Shown one piece after another: positions 35,603 through 44,953 of a stretch of 64,000 nucleotides of DNA. Position 1 is the stretch's first letter; every line of letters starts with the position of its first letter. The notes below the pieces were generated by a model, which saw only the letters and a program-made list of their open reading frames with translations, was not told the origin of the DNA and made no database searches. Source of the stretch: an uncultured Bacteroides sp. (GTDB taxonomy: Bacteria; Bacteroidota; Bacteroidia; Bacteroidales; Bacteroidaceae); contig NZ_CABUHK010000009.1 of the NCBI RefSeq assembly GCF_902491285.1, positions 35,969-99,968 on the forward strand, read 5' to 3'. The position numbers were made by a program, and so were the translations under genes.

Positions 35603-37525
35603 ATGAATAAGAAATTCTTAGTTGCAATCGCATTATTGGCAGTATCGGCTCTATCGTCGGCTCAATCTGTGTACCCCGGTCAGCATCAGGGAAAAATGAA
35701 AAAAGAGACAGTGGCTCCTGTGCAGGTACAAAGTTTTGACTTGAAAGACGTGCGTTTATTACCGAGTCGTTTTCGTGACAATATGTTGCGGGATTCCGCA
35801 TGGATGACTTCTATTGACGTGAATCGCCTGTTGCATAGTTTCCGGACAAATGCCGGAGTGTTTGCCGGTCGTGAAGGCGGATATATGAGAGTGAAGAAGC
35901 TCGGTGGCTGGGAATCTTTGGATTGTGAGCTTCGCGGACATACTACCGGACATTTGCTTTCAGCTTACGCCTTGATGTACGCCGCAACCGGAAATGAGAT
36001 TTTCAAACTAAAAGGAGATAGCCTTGTCAATGGACTGACCGAAGTTCAAAATGCCCTGAAAGGCGGCTATTTAAGTGCCTATCCCGAAGAACTGATAAAT
36101 CGTAATATTCAAGGAAAGAGCGTTTGGGCGCCTTGGTACACATTGCATAAACTTTATTCCGGCCTAATAGACCAATATCTGTATGCAGACAATCAACAAG
36201 CCTTGAAAGTGGTGACAAAAATGGGTGATTGGGCTTATAACAAACTAAAACCGCTCACTGAAGAAACCCGCAAACTCATGATACGTAATGAGTTTGGTGG
36301 TATCAATGAATCATTTTACAATTTGTATGCTATCACAGGCGATGAACGTTACCGTTGGTTGGCTGAATACTTCTACCATAATGACGTAATTGACCCTTTA
36401 AAAGAACTCCGGGACGATTTAGGAACCAAACATACGAATACATTTATCCCGAAAGTCATAGCCGAAGCGCGTAACTATGAACTGACAGAGAATGAGACAA
36501 GTAAAAAACTTTCGGAATTCTTTTGGCATACCATGATTGACCACCATACTTTTGCTCCGGGATGCAGTAGCGATAAAGAACATTTTTTTGACCCGAAGAA
36601 GTTCTCTAAACATTTGACCGGCTATACAGGAGAAACTTGCTGCACTTATAATATGTTGAAACTCAGCCGCCATCTTTTCTGCTGGACGGGCGACTCGTCT
36701 ATTGCCGATTATTACGAAAGGGCATTATACAACCATATCCTCGGTCAGCAAGACCCGCAAACAGGAATGGTAGCCTATTTTCTTCCGCTGCTTTCCGGCT
36801 CTCATAAGCTATACAGTACAAAAGAGAATTCTTTCTGGTGTTGTGTCGGTAGCGGATTTGAAAATCATGCCAAATATGGTGAAGCTATCTATTATCACAA
36901 TGACCGGGGAATCTACGTAAATCTGTTTATTCCTTCCCAGGTCACTTGGAAAGAAAAAGAATTGACTCTTCTTCAGGAAACAGAATTTCCAAAAGAGGAA
37001 ACAACTCGGTTTACCATTCGTGCCGAGAAGCCGGTACGCACTACTGTTTATCTAAGATATCCCTCATGGAGTAGAAAAGTAGAAGTTCTTGTTAACGGTA
37101 AAAAAGTGGCAGTAAAACAAAAGCCGGGTTCTTATATTGCTATCACCCGTGACTGGAAGGACGATGACCGTATTTCGGCTACTTACCCGATGCAGCTTGA
37201 GATGGAAGCCACTCCCGATAATCCGAATAAAGTGGCTTTACTGTATGGGCCGTTAGTGCTTGCCGGAGAACGAGGCACGGAAGGTATGCAGGCTCCTGCA
37301 CCTTTCTCTAATCCTGCTCTTTACAATGATTACTATACCTATAATTTTCATGTTCCAGCCGAACTGCGTACCTCATTGAAAGTAGATATGAAGCATCCGG
37401 AACGTACTTTGAAACGTATAGGAAAAGACCTGCTCTTTACAACGGAACAGAGAGACGTAATTCGTCCGCTTTATGATTTGCACCATCAGCGTTATGTGGT
37501 ATATTGGGATTTACAGTCTAAATAG
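35603..37525 (+). CDS. GH127-like beta-L-arabinofuranosidase (copy B)
   Basis: This protein of about 640 residues starts MNKKFLVAIALLAVSALSSAQ (signal peptide). The DUF1680/GH127 barrel has RLLHSFRTNAGV, LGGWESLDCELRGHTTGHLLSAYA and WAPWYTLHKLYSGL. The zinc and catalytic residues are complete and more canonical than in copy A: Glu344 and Cys346 in GETCCTYNMLKL, and Cys413/Cys414 in WCCVGSGFENH. Known GH127 members are beta-L-arabinofuranosidases. A dispersed 86-bp repeat begins 5 bp after the stop. The gene probably heads the block continuing with the hydrolase fusion and heparinase-like lyase. Confidence 0.9.
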   Translation: MNKKFLVAIALLAVSALSSAQSVYPGQHQGKMKKETVAPVQVQSFDLKDVRLLPSRFRDNMLRDSAWMTSIDVNRLLHSFRTNAGVFAGREGGYMRVKKLGGWESLDCELRGHTTGHLLSAYALMYAATGNEIFKLKGDSLVNGLTEVQNALKGGYLSAYPEELINRNIQGKSVWAPWYTLHKLYSGLIDQYLYADNQQALKVVTKMGDWAYNKLKPLTEETRKLMIRNEFGGINESFYNLYAITGDERYRWLAEYFYHNDVIDPLKELRDDLGTKHTNTFIPKVIAEARNYELTENETSKKLSEFFWHTMIDHHTFAPGCSSDKEHFFDPKKFSKHLTGYTGETCCTYNMLKLSRHLFCWTGDSSIADYYERALYNHILGQQDPQTGMVAYFLPLLSGSHKLYSTKENSFWCCVGSGFENHAKYGEAIYYHNDRGIYVNLFIPSQVTWKEKELTLLQETEFPKEETTRFTIRAEKPVRTTVYLRYPSWSRKVEVLVNGKKVAVKQKPGSYIAITRDWKDDDRISATYPMQLEMEATPDNPNKVALLYGPLVLAGERGTEGMQAPAPFSNPALYNDYYTYNFHVPAELRTSLKVDMKHPERTLKRIGKDLLFTTEQRDVIRPLYDLHHQRYVVYWDLQSK

Positions 37526-37530
37526 AAAAT

Positions 37531-37616
37531 TTTAGGCACGGATTACACGGATTTCACGGTTTTTAGAATTATGATTGCATAAAGCAACAGCGTAATCTGT
37601 GTAATTCCGTACCTAA
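37531..37616 (-). repeat. 86-bp dispersed imperfect palindrome, copy 2 (inverted)
   Basis: Starts TTTAGGCACGGATTACACGG and ends ACCTAA. The reverse complement matches 29390-29475 with few differences. It fills most of the 122-bp gap between GH127 and the fusion gene and may cause partial termination. Confidence 0.85.
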
Positions 37617-37647
37617 TAGGAAGTTATTACTTAAATAGATAAAGGAA

Positions 37648-39570
37648 ATGAAGGGAAGATTATTAATCGTACTTTTTGTAAGTCTCTGTTTTATTGCGGG
37701 TTCCTGCAATGTATCGTCCGTACGGGGAAGTCATTATAACTTCTCTTCATTGGACTCTGTTATTCAAGGTTGGGTAAGTAAGGGATATTATCCTGGAGCT
37801 TCCATCTGCGTAGTGAAGAATGATTCCGTTATTTTCCAGAATAACTATGGCAACTACACTCCCGATACGAAAGTATATGTAGCCTCTGCCGGAAAGTGGG
37901 TAGCGGCTGCTGTTATTGGAGCGGTAGTAGACAGTACCGATTTAGGTTGGGATGACTCGGTGGAGAAATGGTTGCCGGAATTTAAAGGAGATGCCAAAGG
38001 AAAAATCCTTTTACGACAACTATTATCTCATACTTCCGGAGTACGTCCCTATCTTCCCGAACCTCGGATAGATAATTACAATCATCTGGATTCTGCCATT
38101 ATTGAGATATTGCCGTTAGATACGGTCTTTACTCCGGGAAGTCAGTTCCAATATGGAGGACTTGCCATGCAGATTGCCGGAAGAATGGCGGAAGTGGCAA
38201 TGGGGAAAGAGTTTGAAACTCTCTTTCAGGAGCTATTGGCGCAACCATTGGAAATGAAGAATTCTCATTTTACTCCGATAAATACCGATGGCGGGCATGC
38301 CCCGATGTTGGGTGGTGGTCTGTGTACCACTTTGAACGATTATATTCATTTTCTATCTATGATTTATCATGAAGGAATGTATAACGATAAGCGGATTATA
38401 TCAGCAAAAACTGTAAAGGAAATGCAGGCCGACCAAGTGAAAGACGCAATAATCCCTTCGAATAACTCGGATAATTATGTAGCGAAAGGGCTAGGACAAT
38501 CCCACAATGGAATCTACGGATTGGGAGAATGGCGTGAATTAATCGATAAGAAGACAGGTGAAGCTTATCAGATTAGTTCACCAGGATGGGCTGGCGCTTA
38601 CCCGTGGATCAATAAACGGGAGAATGTTTATGGCTTCTTTATTGCTCATGTAGTCGGTGCTTCCAGTAAAGAAGATGGTTTCTCGTCTTTTTATGGTAGT
38701 CCTGTAATTTCGAGAACTGTTTCAGAGATTGTAAAGGGACATCCGTTGGTTGTGAAACAAGGCCGCGTTGAAGTGGGCAACGGTTCTCTTTACTATGAGG
38801 AAGCCGGCACAGGTGCTCCCGTCATCTTTGTTCATGGTCATTCTTTGGATCATCGTATGTGGGATGAACAATTTTCCGTACTGGCAAAAAAATATCGTGT
38901 GATCCGCTATGATTTGAGAGGATATGGCATTTCGTCTTCACAAACGGAAGACTATCAATTTACACACGCTGAAGATTTAGTTACTTTGATGGATTCTTTG
39001 CACATTAAGAAAGCACATATCGTCGGACTTTCTTTAGGTGGTTTTATTACTGCCGATATGTTGGCGTACTTCCCGGATCGGATGTTATCTGCTTTTTTAG
39101 CCAGTGGAAACATTCGGAAATCGAAAGGCCCAAGTGAACCGATGACTCCGGAAGAAGCAAGAGTACGTGATAAGGAGATTGCTGCTTTGAAAGAGAAAGG
39201 GGTAGATGTGATGAAGAAAGAGTGGTTTGAAGGATTGATGAAGTCAGGAGGAAGTCAGCGGGAACGAATGCGTGAGTCTCTATGGCAAATGATCGATGAG
39301 TGGGATGCGTGGCAACCTTTACACAAAGAAGTACGGGTGGTAGCTGGTTTGGATGCCATCGAGGAATTGAAAAAGAATCATCCCGATGTACCTGCTTTAA
39401 TTGTTGAAGGTCATTCTTCCGGTAACCGATTCTCAAAAGAACCTCCCATTTTACAATATCTTCCCAATGGAAAACTGAAAGTAATTGACGATTGCGGACA
39501 CATGCTGAATATGGAACGCCCGGAAGAATTTAATGCAGCATTGGAAGAATTTTTGAAAAACGTTCAATAA
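37648..39570 (+). CDS. Beta-lactamase-fold serine hydrolase fused to alpha/beta hydrolase (lipoprotein)
   Basis: This is a 640-residue lipoprotein with lipobox AGSC (Cys20). Residues of about 35-360 are a class C beta-lactamase/penicillin-binding-protein-like serine hydrolase with the SxxK motif in ASAGKW (Ser80, Lys83). The usual YxN is QYGG, and a GGGLCTT segment occurs in place of a standard KTG. Residues of about 375-640 are a complete alpha/beta hydrolase with FVHGHSLDHRMWD, YDLRGYGISS, the elbow GLSLGG (Ser462) and DCGHMLNME (His618). The usual acid after the sixth strand is not obvious in ALIVEGHSSGN. Two unrelated esterase-type active sites on one surface chain suggest deacylation of the PUL glycan. 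The reading frame is continuous, so this is not two adjacent genes. Confidence 0.85.
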   Translation: MKGRLLIVLFVSLCFIAGSCNVSSVRGSHYNFSSLDSVIQGWVSKGYYPGASICVVKNDSVIFQNNYGNYTPDTKVYVASAGKWVAAAVIGAVVDSTDLGWDDSVEKWLPEFKGDAKGKILLRQLLSHTSGVRPYLPEPRIDNYNHLDSAIIEILPLDTVFTPGSQFQYGGLAMQIAGRMAEVAMGKEFETLFQELLAQPLEMKNSHFTPINTDGGHAPMLGGGLCTTLNDYIHFLSMIYHEGMYNDKRIISAKTVKEMQADQVKDAIIPSNNSDNYVAKGLGQSHNGIYGLGEWRELIDKKTGEAYQISSPGWAGAYPWINKRENVYGFFIAHVVGASSKEDGFSSFYGSPVISRTVSEIVKGHPLVVKQGRVEVGNGSLYYEEAGTGAPVIFVHGHSLDHRMWDEQFSVLAKKYRVIRYDLRGYGISSSQTEDYQFTHAEDLVTLMDSLHIKKAHIVGLSLGGFITADMLAYFPDRMLSAFLASGNIRKSKGPSEPMTPEEARVRDKEIAALKEKGVDVMKKEWFEGLMKSGGSQRERMRESLWQMIDEWDAWQPLHKEVRVVAGLDAIEELKKNHPDVPALIVEGHSSGNRFSKEPPILQYLPNGKLKVIDDCGHMLNMERPEEFNAALEEFLKNVQ

Positions 39571-39614
39571 AGAATAATATTGTAACTGATTATATATAGA
39601 ATAGACTAAGTAGC

Positions 39615-41894
39615 ATGAAACAAACTATTATTGCTGTTATCTGTTTTTTGTGTGTTTCTTCATTATATATACAAGCACAAAAAATAAATCATCCTTCATT
39701 ACTGTATACTCCACAACGCATACAGCAAGTGAAACAGCGTATGCAGCATGAACCTAAATTGCAGGAAGCATGGGGAGATATTAAGAAAACAGCAGATGAA
39801 GCTTTGCAAAAGAAAGATTTTAATCGATTAGACTATTTGTCATTAGCTTATTTGATGACTGATAATAAGGAGTATGCAGACGCAATCAAAGAAATCCTCC
39901 TGAAAACTGTGGAAGCCGAATCATGGGGAGATGTGGAAATGATGGCACGTATTCCTGCATGGCGTTCACAACTGGGTATGGCTCATAAGAGTTTTCTTTC
40001 CGCAGTGGGGTATGATGCTGCATACAATGTCATGTCTTCTTCAGAAAGAAAAAAGATAGCCGAAGGATTGAAACGGTTAGCCGTGGAACCGGCATTGGGA
40101 GACTGGTTGTTGGAGCCGACCCGTATTCACTCATTGAATTCGATGGGACATAACTGGTGGACCTCCTGTGTTTGTCAGGGTGGAATATTGGCTTTGAGCC
40201 TTCAAAACGAAATCCCCGAAGCCAGGGAATGGGTGGAACAACTTCACGAATCTCTTCCTGAATGGTTCGATTTTGCCGGTGATGTATTGCAACAGAAAGC
40301 AAAGAGTTTTGATGAGGCCGGTGGAATGTATGAAAGTCTGAATTATGCTAACTTTGGTATTCAGGAAGCTTTGTTGTTTAGGATAGCTTGGATAAACACT
40401 CATCCCGGACAGAATCCGGGTGATATTCCTCAATTGGCAAAATTGCCGAGTTACTTTTCACAAGTCTGCTACCCACGTACGGGTATGCTGCATAGTTTGA
40501 ATTTTGGAGATAGCCATAAAAATGTATCGGCAGAATCCAGTATGATGTTATTGTATGCATTGGGGATGAAAGATCCAACTATTTTGTGGTATATATCTCA
40601 AGTGGAACAAGGACAACATCGTGATGGCTTTTTCCTGAATCGTCCTATGGGTTTCCTTTACACTCCTGATTTGAGTAAGGCGCCCGCTGTCCTTCAACTG
40701 CCGACTTCTCAATTATTTGCCGATTTTGGTTGGGCTACGATGCGTGATTCGTGGGAAAAGGATGCTACGATGCTGGCTGTAAAAAGCGGTCATACATGGA
40801 ATCATTCTCACGCAGATGCCAATTCATTTATTGTCTTTCATAAAGGGGTAGATATTATTAAAGACGGGGGAAACTGTTGGTATCCTAATCCTGCTTATCG
40901 GAATTATTTCTTTCAAAGCCAGGCGCATAATGTAGTACTGTTCAATGGCGAGGGACAACCCCGTGAGCAGCAGTACAGCGGTTCTACTTTGAGAGGATAT
41001 TTACATCATCTTTTGGATGCGGGAAATGTGAAATATGTCCTGGCTAATGGAACAGGTCCTGTATCTAATAATTTCAGTCGTAATTTCCGCCATTTCCTTT
41101 GGATGGATAATGTGATTTATATGATTGATGATTTAAAGACGCATAAGGTCGGCCGTTTTGAATGGCTGTGGCATACCAACGGGACTTATAAGAAGTCGGG
41201 AGTTGACGTGAATGTGACGAATGGTAATTCTTCCGTTGTGATTCGTCCTCTTTATCCCCGTTTGCTTGCTAAGTCTGATTTTGTACACGACTATCCGGAG
41301 GATTTGTATTGGGAAGAAATACAGGCTCCAACTGAAGATTTGAAAGGTACTGAAACCTATTATTCATTTCATTTGCCGGCAGAAGTCAATCGAGTAAAAG
41401 GGCTGACAGCTATTATTTTGAAGGAGACTCCCAATGAAAAAGACCTGCCGCAAATGGAACGGCGGGAAGGGCAGGACTGGATTGGTCTTCGTATCCGTCA
41501 CAAAGGTAAAGTGACTGACTTGTATATTAACCAGTTGGCAGATGGCAGACTGATGCACAGCAACTCATGGATTATGCCGGACGGCTGGATGACAGATGCC
41601 TATATGTTTGCAGTTTCTTATCCCGAAGGAACGGAAGCCAAAGACGCCAAAGATTTCTTTATCTGTCATGGCAGTGCATTAAGGCGCGATAAGGAAACCT
41701 ATTTTTCTTCTTTGGCTAAGTTATTCGTTATCCAAAAGGAAGAAGATAAGAAACTCAATCTTTGGATAGACGGGCAACCGAAGATCCATGCCAGTTTCAG
41801 GAGTAAGAAGAAGCCTGTAAGAGTAGAGGTTAATAATAAGAGAATTCCTGTTGTTTATAAACAATTCCAATTGAGTATAAAGCTGGTAGATTAA
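39615..41894 (+). CDS. Heparinase II/III-like polysaccharide lyase
   Basis: This 759-residue protein has a signal peptide (cut near YIQAQ). The N-terminal half is an alpha/alpha toroid beginning HPSLLYTPQRIQQVKQRM and containing SLNSMGHNWWTSCVCQGGILAL and FDEAGGMYESLNYANFGIQEALL. The C-terminal half is a beta-sandwich with the Hepar_II_III signature NHSHADANSFIVFHKG (His397, His399, Asp401). Related families (PL12, PL15, PL17, PL21) cleave uronic-acid polysaccharides by beta-elimination, and some act exolytically on oligosaccharides. I cannot choose a PL family. Following the esterase fusion by 44 bp, it is likely the last gene of that operon, and it supports a uronate-rich substrate. Confidence 0.82.
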   Translation: MKQTIIAVICFLCVSSLYIQAQKINHPSLLYTPQRIQQVKQRMQHEPKLQEAWGDIKKTADEALQKKDFNRLDYLSLAYLMTDNKEYADAIKEILLKTVEAESWGDVEMMARIPAWRSQLGMAHKSFLSAVGYDAAYNVMSSSERKKIAEGLKRLAVEPALGDWLLEPTRIHSLNSMGHNWWTSCVCQGGILALSLQNEIPEAREWVEQLHESLPEWFDFAGDVLQQKAKSFDEAGGMYESLNYANFGIQEALLFRIAWINTHPGQNPGDIPQLAKLPSYFSQVCYPRTGMLHSLNFGDSHKNVSAESSMMLLYALGMKDPTILWYISQVEQGQHRDGFFLNRPMGFLYTPDLSKAPAVLQLPTSQLFADFGWATMRDSWEKDATMLAVKSGHTWNHSHADANSFIVFHKGVDIIKDGGNCWYPNPAYRNYFFQSQAHNVVLFNGEGQPREQQYSGSTLRGYLHHLLDAGNVKYVLANGTGPVSNNFSRNFRHFLWMDNVIYMIDDLKTHKVGRFEWLWHTNGTYKKSGVDVNVTNGNSSVVIRPLYPRLLAKSDFVHDYPEDLYWEEIQAPTEDLKGTETYYSFHLPAEVNRVKGLTAIILKETPNEKDLPQMERREGQDWIGLRIRHKGKVTDLYINQLADGRLMHSNSWIMPDGWMTDAYMFAVSYPEGTEAKDAKDFFICHGSALRRDKETYFSSLAKLFVIQKEEDKKLNLWIDGQPKIHASFRSKKKPVRVEVNNKRIPVVYKQFQLSIKLVD

Positions 41895-41932
41895 CACTCA
41901 TTTTTAATGAGGAATGTGTTTTGTTTTTGTAT

Positions 41933-41969
41933 AAACCTACATAAAATTCGGGATATTTTATGTAGGTTT
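41933..41969 (+). terminator. Hairpin overlapping the promoter of the membrane regulator
   Basis: The 14-base arms 41933-41946 and 41956-41969 are perfectly complementary around a 9-base loop. Its right arm overlaps TAGGTTTG (41963-41970), a -7 type element 24 bases before the regulator start. It can be a terminator for the lyase gene, or an operator covering the regulator's own promoter; no long T run follows. Confidence 0.6.
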
Positions 41970-41970
41970 G
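41963..41970 (+). promoter_or_regulatory. Candidate -7 element for membrane regulator B
   Basis: TAGGTTTG followed by C fits the TAnnTTTG consensus. It lies within the 3' arm of the preceding hairpin. Confidence 0.35.
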
Positions 41971-41986
41971 CATTGTTTCATCAAAT

Positions 41987-44767
41987 ATGAATCCTATGAA
42001 TAATCTGATACGACATATAACAAGCCTTATATTTATTTCTTTTTCTCTGTCTGCCTATCCGATTTCTTATTCCTTCCGTGGTCTGTCAGAAACAAATGGA
42101 TTATCTGATTTAACGGTCAGTGCCTTGTATAAAGACTCCGTAGGCTATATCTGGATTGGAACAGCTACGTCAGTTGAATGTTTTGATGGCTTTCGTTTCA
42201 AGCATTATCCGATATTCGGAGATGATGAGAAACTGAAATGGGTGAATGTTATTGCAGAAACACAAGGCAATCAGATTTGGATGGGAAACGATATGGGGCT
42301 TTGGCGGATAAATAAAGAATCCGGTAAATTAGAACCGTTTGTTGCTGAAGTGATAAAATTTGGAGTTCGTTCTTTATTGACCGATGCGCAGGGAAACTTA
42401 TATATTGGCAGTGAAAAAGGATTGTTTGTCTGCAAAAATAATGAAATGGAGCAGATTACTATCAATCCGGATATGTGGTCATCGGATAATTTCATAGTCG
42501 ATTTGAATATGGGAGAAAAAGATACATTATGGATTCTGACCCGCTCCAAACTATATTCAATGAATCTGTCTACCCGAAAAATATCTTTATGCCCATACGG
42601 TGACAATGATAGACAGGATTATACTTATCGGAAAATGGCACGAATTGGTTCCAGGCTCTATTTAGGAACAATGGAACATGGAGTGGTTGTTTACGATATA
42701 CCGACAGGGAAGTTCAAGGATAATTGGATTGATTTGGGATGCAATGTAATTTCCTCTTTGTCGGGTGACGGAAAAGATATACTTTATGTTGGAACAGACG
42801 GAAATGGAGTACATTTTGTATCTGTCAAGGAAAATAAGGTTATGAAATCTTTCTGTTATGAACCCGGTACTAATGGCGGAATCCGCTCTAACTCTGTCTA
42901 TTCATTGCTGGTGGACAGGGAAGGATTGATATGGGTTGGATTCTATCAGTTGGGACTTGATTATACACTGTATCAGAGCGGGCTTTTCTCTACCTATTCT
43001 TATTCTCCTTATTTTGATTCAAAAGACATACCGGTACGGGCCATAGCTATCAATGAGAATGAAAGATTGATAGGTTCCCGCAATGGCCTCTTCTATGTCG
43101 ATGAGACGAAACGGCGTTTTAGGAGTTTCAAGTCACCTCAATTACGCTCTAATATGATAATGTGCATTTACCCGTTTCAGGGAAAGTATTATATCGGTAC
43201 GTATGGTGGTGGCATGTATATACTGGATTCTTCTACATTAACTATCCATGATTTTGAACCTTCGGAGACTCCTTTTGTGAAAGGGCATGTTTTCTGCATC
43301 AAGTCGGACAATGACGGTTGTCTGTGGATTGCCACTTCAATGGGCTTATATCAGTATAAAGATGGCGAACAACTCAATCACTATACCAGTTCGAACTCCA
43401 AACTCCCGGAAGGGAATGTGCTTGATATATGTTTTGATTCTACAGGAAAGGGCTGGATTTGTACGGCTACCGGTTTATGTATCTGGGATCCTTCCACTCG
43501 TAGTATAAAATCAGATGTATTCCCCGAAGGCTTTATACATAAAGAGAAAATCAGGACAGTATATGAAGACTCTTCCCACGAGCTCTATTTCCTTCCGGAT
43601 AAAGGCCCTATTTTTATTTCAGATTTGTCGATGACTCATTTCCGAAGATTCCAGCCGGGCACTCTTTTGGAAGGGAAAGATGCCATGTTTATGATCGAAG
43701 ATCGTGAAGGGTGGCTGTGGATTGGTACGAATCTGGGCTTGTACCGTTATGATAAAAAAAGTACAATTGTTCCTTATACTTTTGTGGACGGGTTGCCGAG
43801 TTCTGTTTTTATTACCTGTTGCCCTGTTATAGATACTTCGGGAACAATCTGGTTCGGCAATTCCAAAGGATTGATTTATTTGACCAGGGATTTACGTGAT
43901 ATAAATGAAGAAAATAGTTATCCCCTGGCTATCACAGATGTATATGTGAATGGTAAAGAACCTTATCACCCTGCTATACAGAGAGAACAGCATCTCTATA
44001 AAGTCTCTTTGGAACCGTCGCACAAGAATTTGACTATCTGTTTCTCCGGATTTACCTATTCCGATCCTGCATATATGTCTTATGAATATAAAATGGAAGG
44101 GATGGATGATGATTGGCAGTTGTTGGGTGGTAAATCCGAACTGACCTATTATGACTTGTCTTCCGGGAAATATCAATTCAAAATCCGTCGGATTGGTGAG
44201 CCCGGTTCGGAAATCTGTTTATCAGTGACTATTGCTTCCTCTTTTAACGCGACCTTATGGGGAACAATTCTATTATTGATTGCAATAATATGCTTAAGCT
44301 ATGCTTATTACCGGAGAAAAAAGAACTCTCCGGCTCTTGCGGCGGACGCCATAGAAACCGGGAAACCGGTAGTTGAAGAAAAATACAGAAAGAGCAATGT
44401 GAGTATGGAAGAATGTCATCGGCTGGCAAACGAACTGGATATGCTGATGCAGGAAAAAAGACTGTATGTTAACCCTGATTTAAAGATTGCGGATTTGGCG
44501 TCAGTATTGAACGTCTCTCCATATACATTGTCCTACGTGTTTAATCAGTTCTTGAACAAGAATTATTATGATTATCTGAATGATTACCGCATAGCTGAGT
44601 TTAAACGGTTGCTTAATGAGGATGAATATTCAAAATATACCTTAAGTGCTTTAGCTGAACTGTGTGGTTTTAGTTCTCGTACTTCCTTTTTCCGTTATTT
44701 TAAAAAGACGACCGGAATAACCCCGAACGAATATGTCCAAAGTATAGGACGAACTAATGAAGATTGA
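41987..44767 (+). CDS. Transmembrane one-component regulator: propeller sensor fused to AraC HTH (module B)
   Basis: This 926-residue protein has a signal sequence, then Reg_prop beta-propeller repeats (GYIWIGTA, NQIWMGND, GLIWVGFY, GCLWIATS, GWLWIGTN, GTIWFGNS) to about residue 650. A Y_Y_Y domain (about 690-745) is followed by one membrane span (about 755-777). A short cytoplasmic linker leads straight to an AraC HTH pair (about 820-926) with NPDLKIADLASVLNVSPYTLSYVF and ALAELCGFSSRTSFFRYF. There is no SHELRTP histidine-kinase motif, no ATPase G boxes and no receiver aspartate, so it is not a hybrid two-component system. It is predicted to pass a periplasmic sugar signal through the membrane to DNA directly. 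Position implies control of the ECF-SusCD operon. Paralogue at 56728. Confidence 0.9.
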   Translation: MNPMNNLIRHITSLIFISFSLSAYPISYSFRGLSETNGLSDLTVSALYKDSVGYIWIGTATSVECFDGFRFKHYPIFGDDEKLKWVNVIAETQGNQIWMGNDMGLWRINKESGKLEPFVAEVIKFGVRSLLTDAQGNLYIGSEKGLFVCKNNEMEQITINPDMWSSDNFIVDLNMGEKDTLWILTRSKLYSMNLSTRKISLCPYGDNDRQDYTYRKMARIGSRLYLGTMEHGVVVYDIPTGKFKDNWIDLGCNVISSLSGDGKDILYVGTDGNGVHFVSVKENKVMKSFCYEPGTNGGIRSNSVYSLLVDREGLIWVGFYQLGLDYTLYQSGLFSTYSYSPYFDSKDIPVRAIAINENERLIGSRNGLFYVDETKRRFRSFKSPQLRSNMIMCIYPFQGKYYIGTYGGGMYILDSSTLTIHDFEPSETPFVKGHVFCIKSDNDGCLWIATSMGLYQYKDGEQLNHYTSSNSKLPEGNVLDICFDSTGKGWICTATGLCIWDPSTRSIKSDVFPEGFIHKEKIRTVYEDSSHELYFLPDKGPIFISDLSMTHFRRFQPGTLLEGKDAMFMIEDREGWLWIGTNLGLYRYDKKSTIVPYTFVDGLPSSVFITCCPVIDTSGTIWFGNSKGLIYLTRDLRDINEENSYPLAITDVYVNGKEPYHPAIQREQHLYKVSLEPSHKNLTICFSGFTYSDPAYMSYEYKMEGMDDDWQLLGGKSELTYYDLSSGKYQFKIRRIGEPGSEICLSVTIASSFNATLWGTILLLIAIICLSYAYYRRKKNSPALAADAIETGKPVVEEKYRKSNVSMEECHRLANELDMLMQEKRLYVNPDLKIADLASVLNVSPYTLSYVFNQFLNKNYYDYLNDYRIAEFKRLLNEDEYSKYTLSALAELCGFSSRTSFFRYFKKTTGITPNEYVQSIGRTNED

Positions 44768-44770
44768 TTG

Positions 44771-44809
44771 CCGGAGTCTCATATAATAATTTGAGACTCT
44801 GGTTTTTAA
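44771..44809 (+). terminator. Hairpin with conserved dyad GAGTCTCA-N10-TGAGACTC (module B)
   Basis: An 11-bp stem (44771-44781 with 44792-44802, one G-T pair) is followed by TTTTTAATT, so it can terminate the regulator transcript. The core dyad at 44774-44799 also occurs upstream of the module C sigma gene at a matching distance, which suggests a second role as a binding site. Confidence 0.7.
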
Positions 44810-44915
44810 TTGTCTAATTAATTGATTACCAGTAAGTATTGTGACTTCTGTTTCCCTTCCAATAGGATGAAATCTATCCGCCCTTTTTTATTGTTTCTTT
44901 TCCGTATTTACCATT

Positions 44916-44923
44916 TATATTTG
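44916..44923 (+). promoter_or_regulatory. -7 element of ECF sigma gene B
   Basis: TATATTTG followed by C lies exactly 38 bases before the ATG at 44954. The module C sigma gene has the identical element at the same 38-base distance, which raises confidence in both. Confidence 0.6.
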
Positions 44924-44953
44924 CCAGCGTAATGATAAACAAAAATCTAAGCA

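Noticed and set aside
41987..44767. Annotation as hybrid two-component system
   Set aside because: The sensor half is the same, but histidine-kinase and receiver motifs are absent between the membrane span and the HTH.
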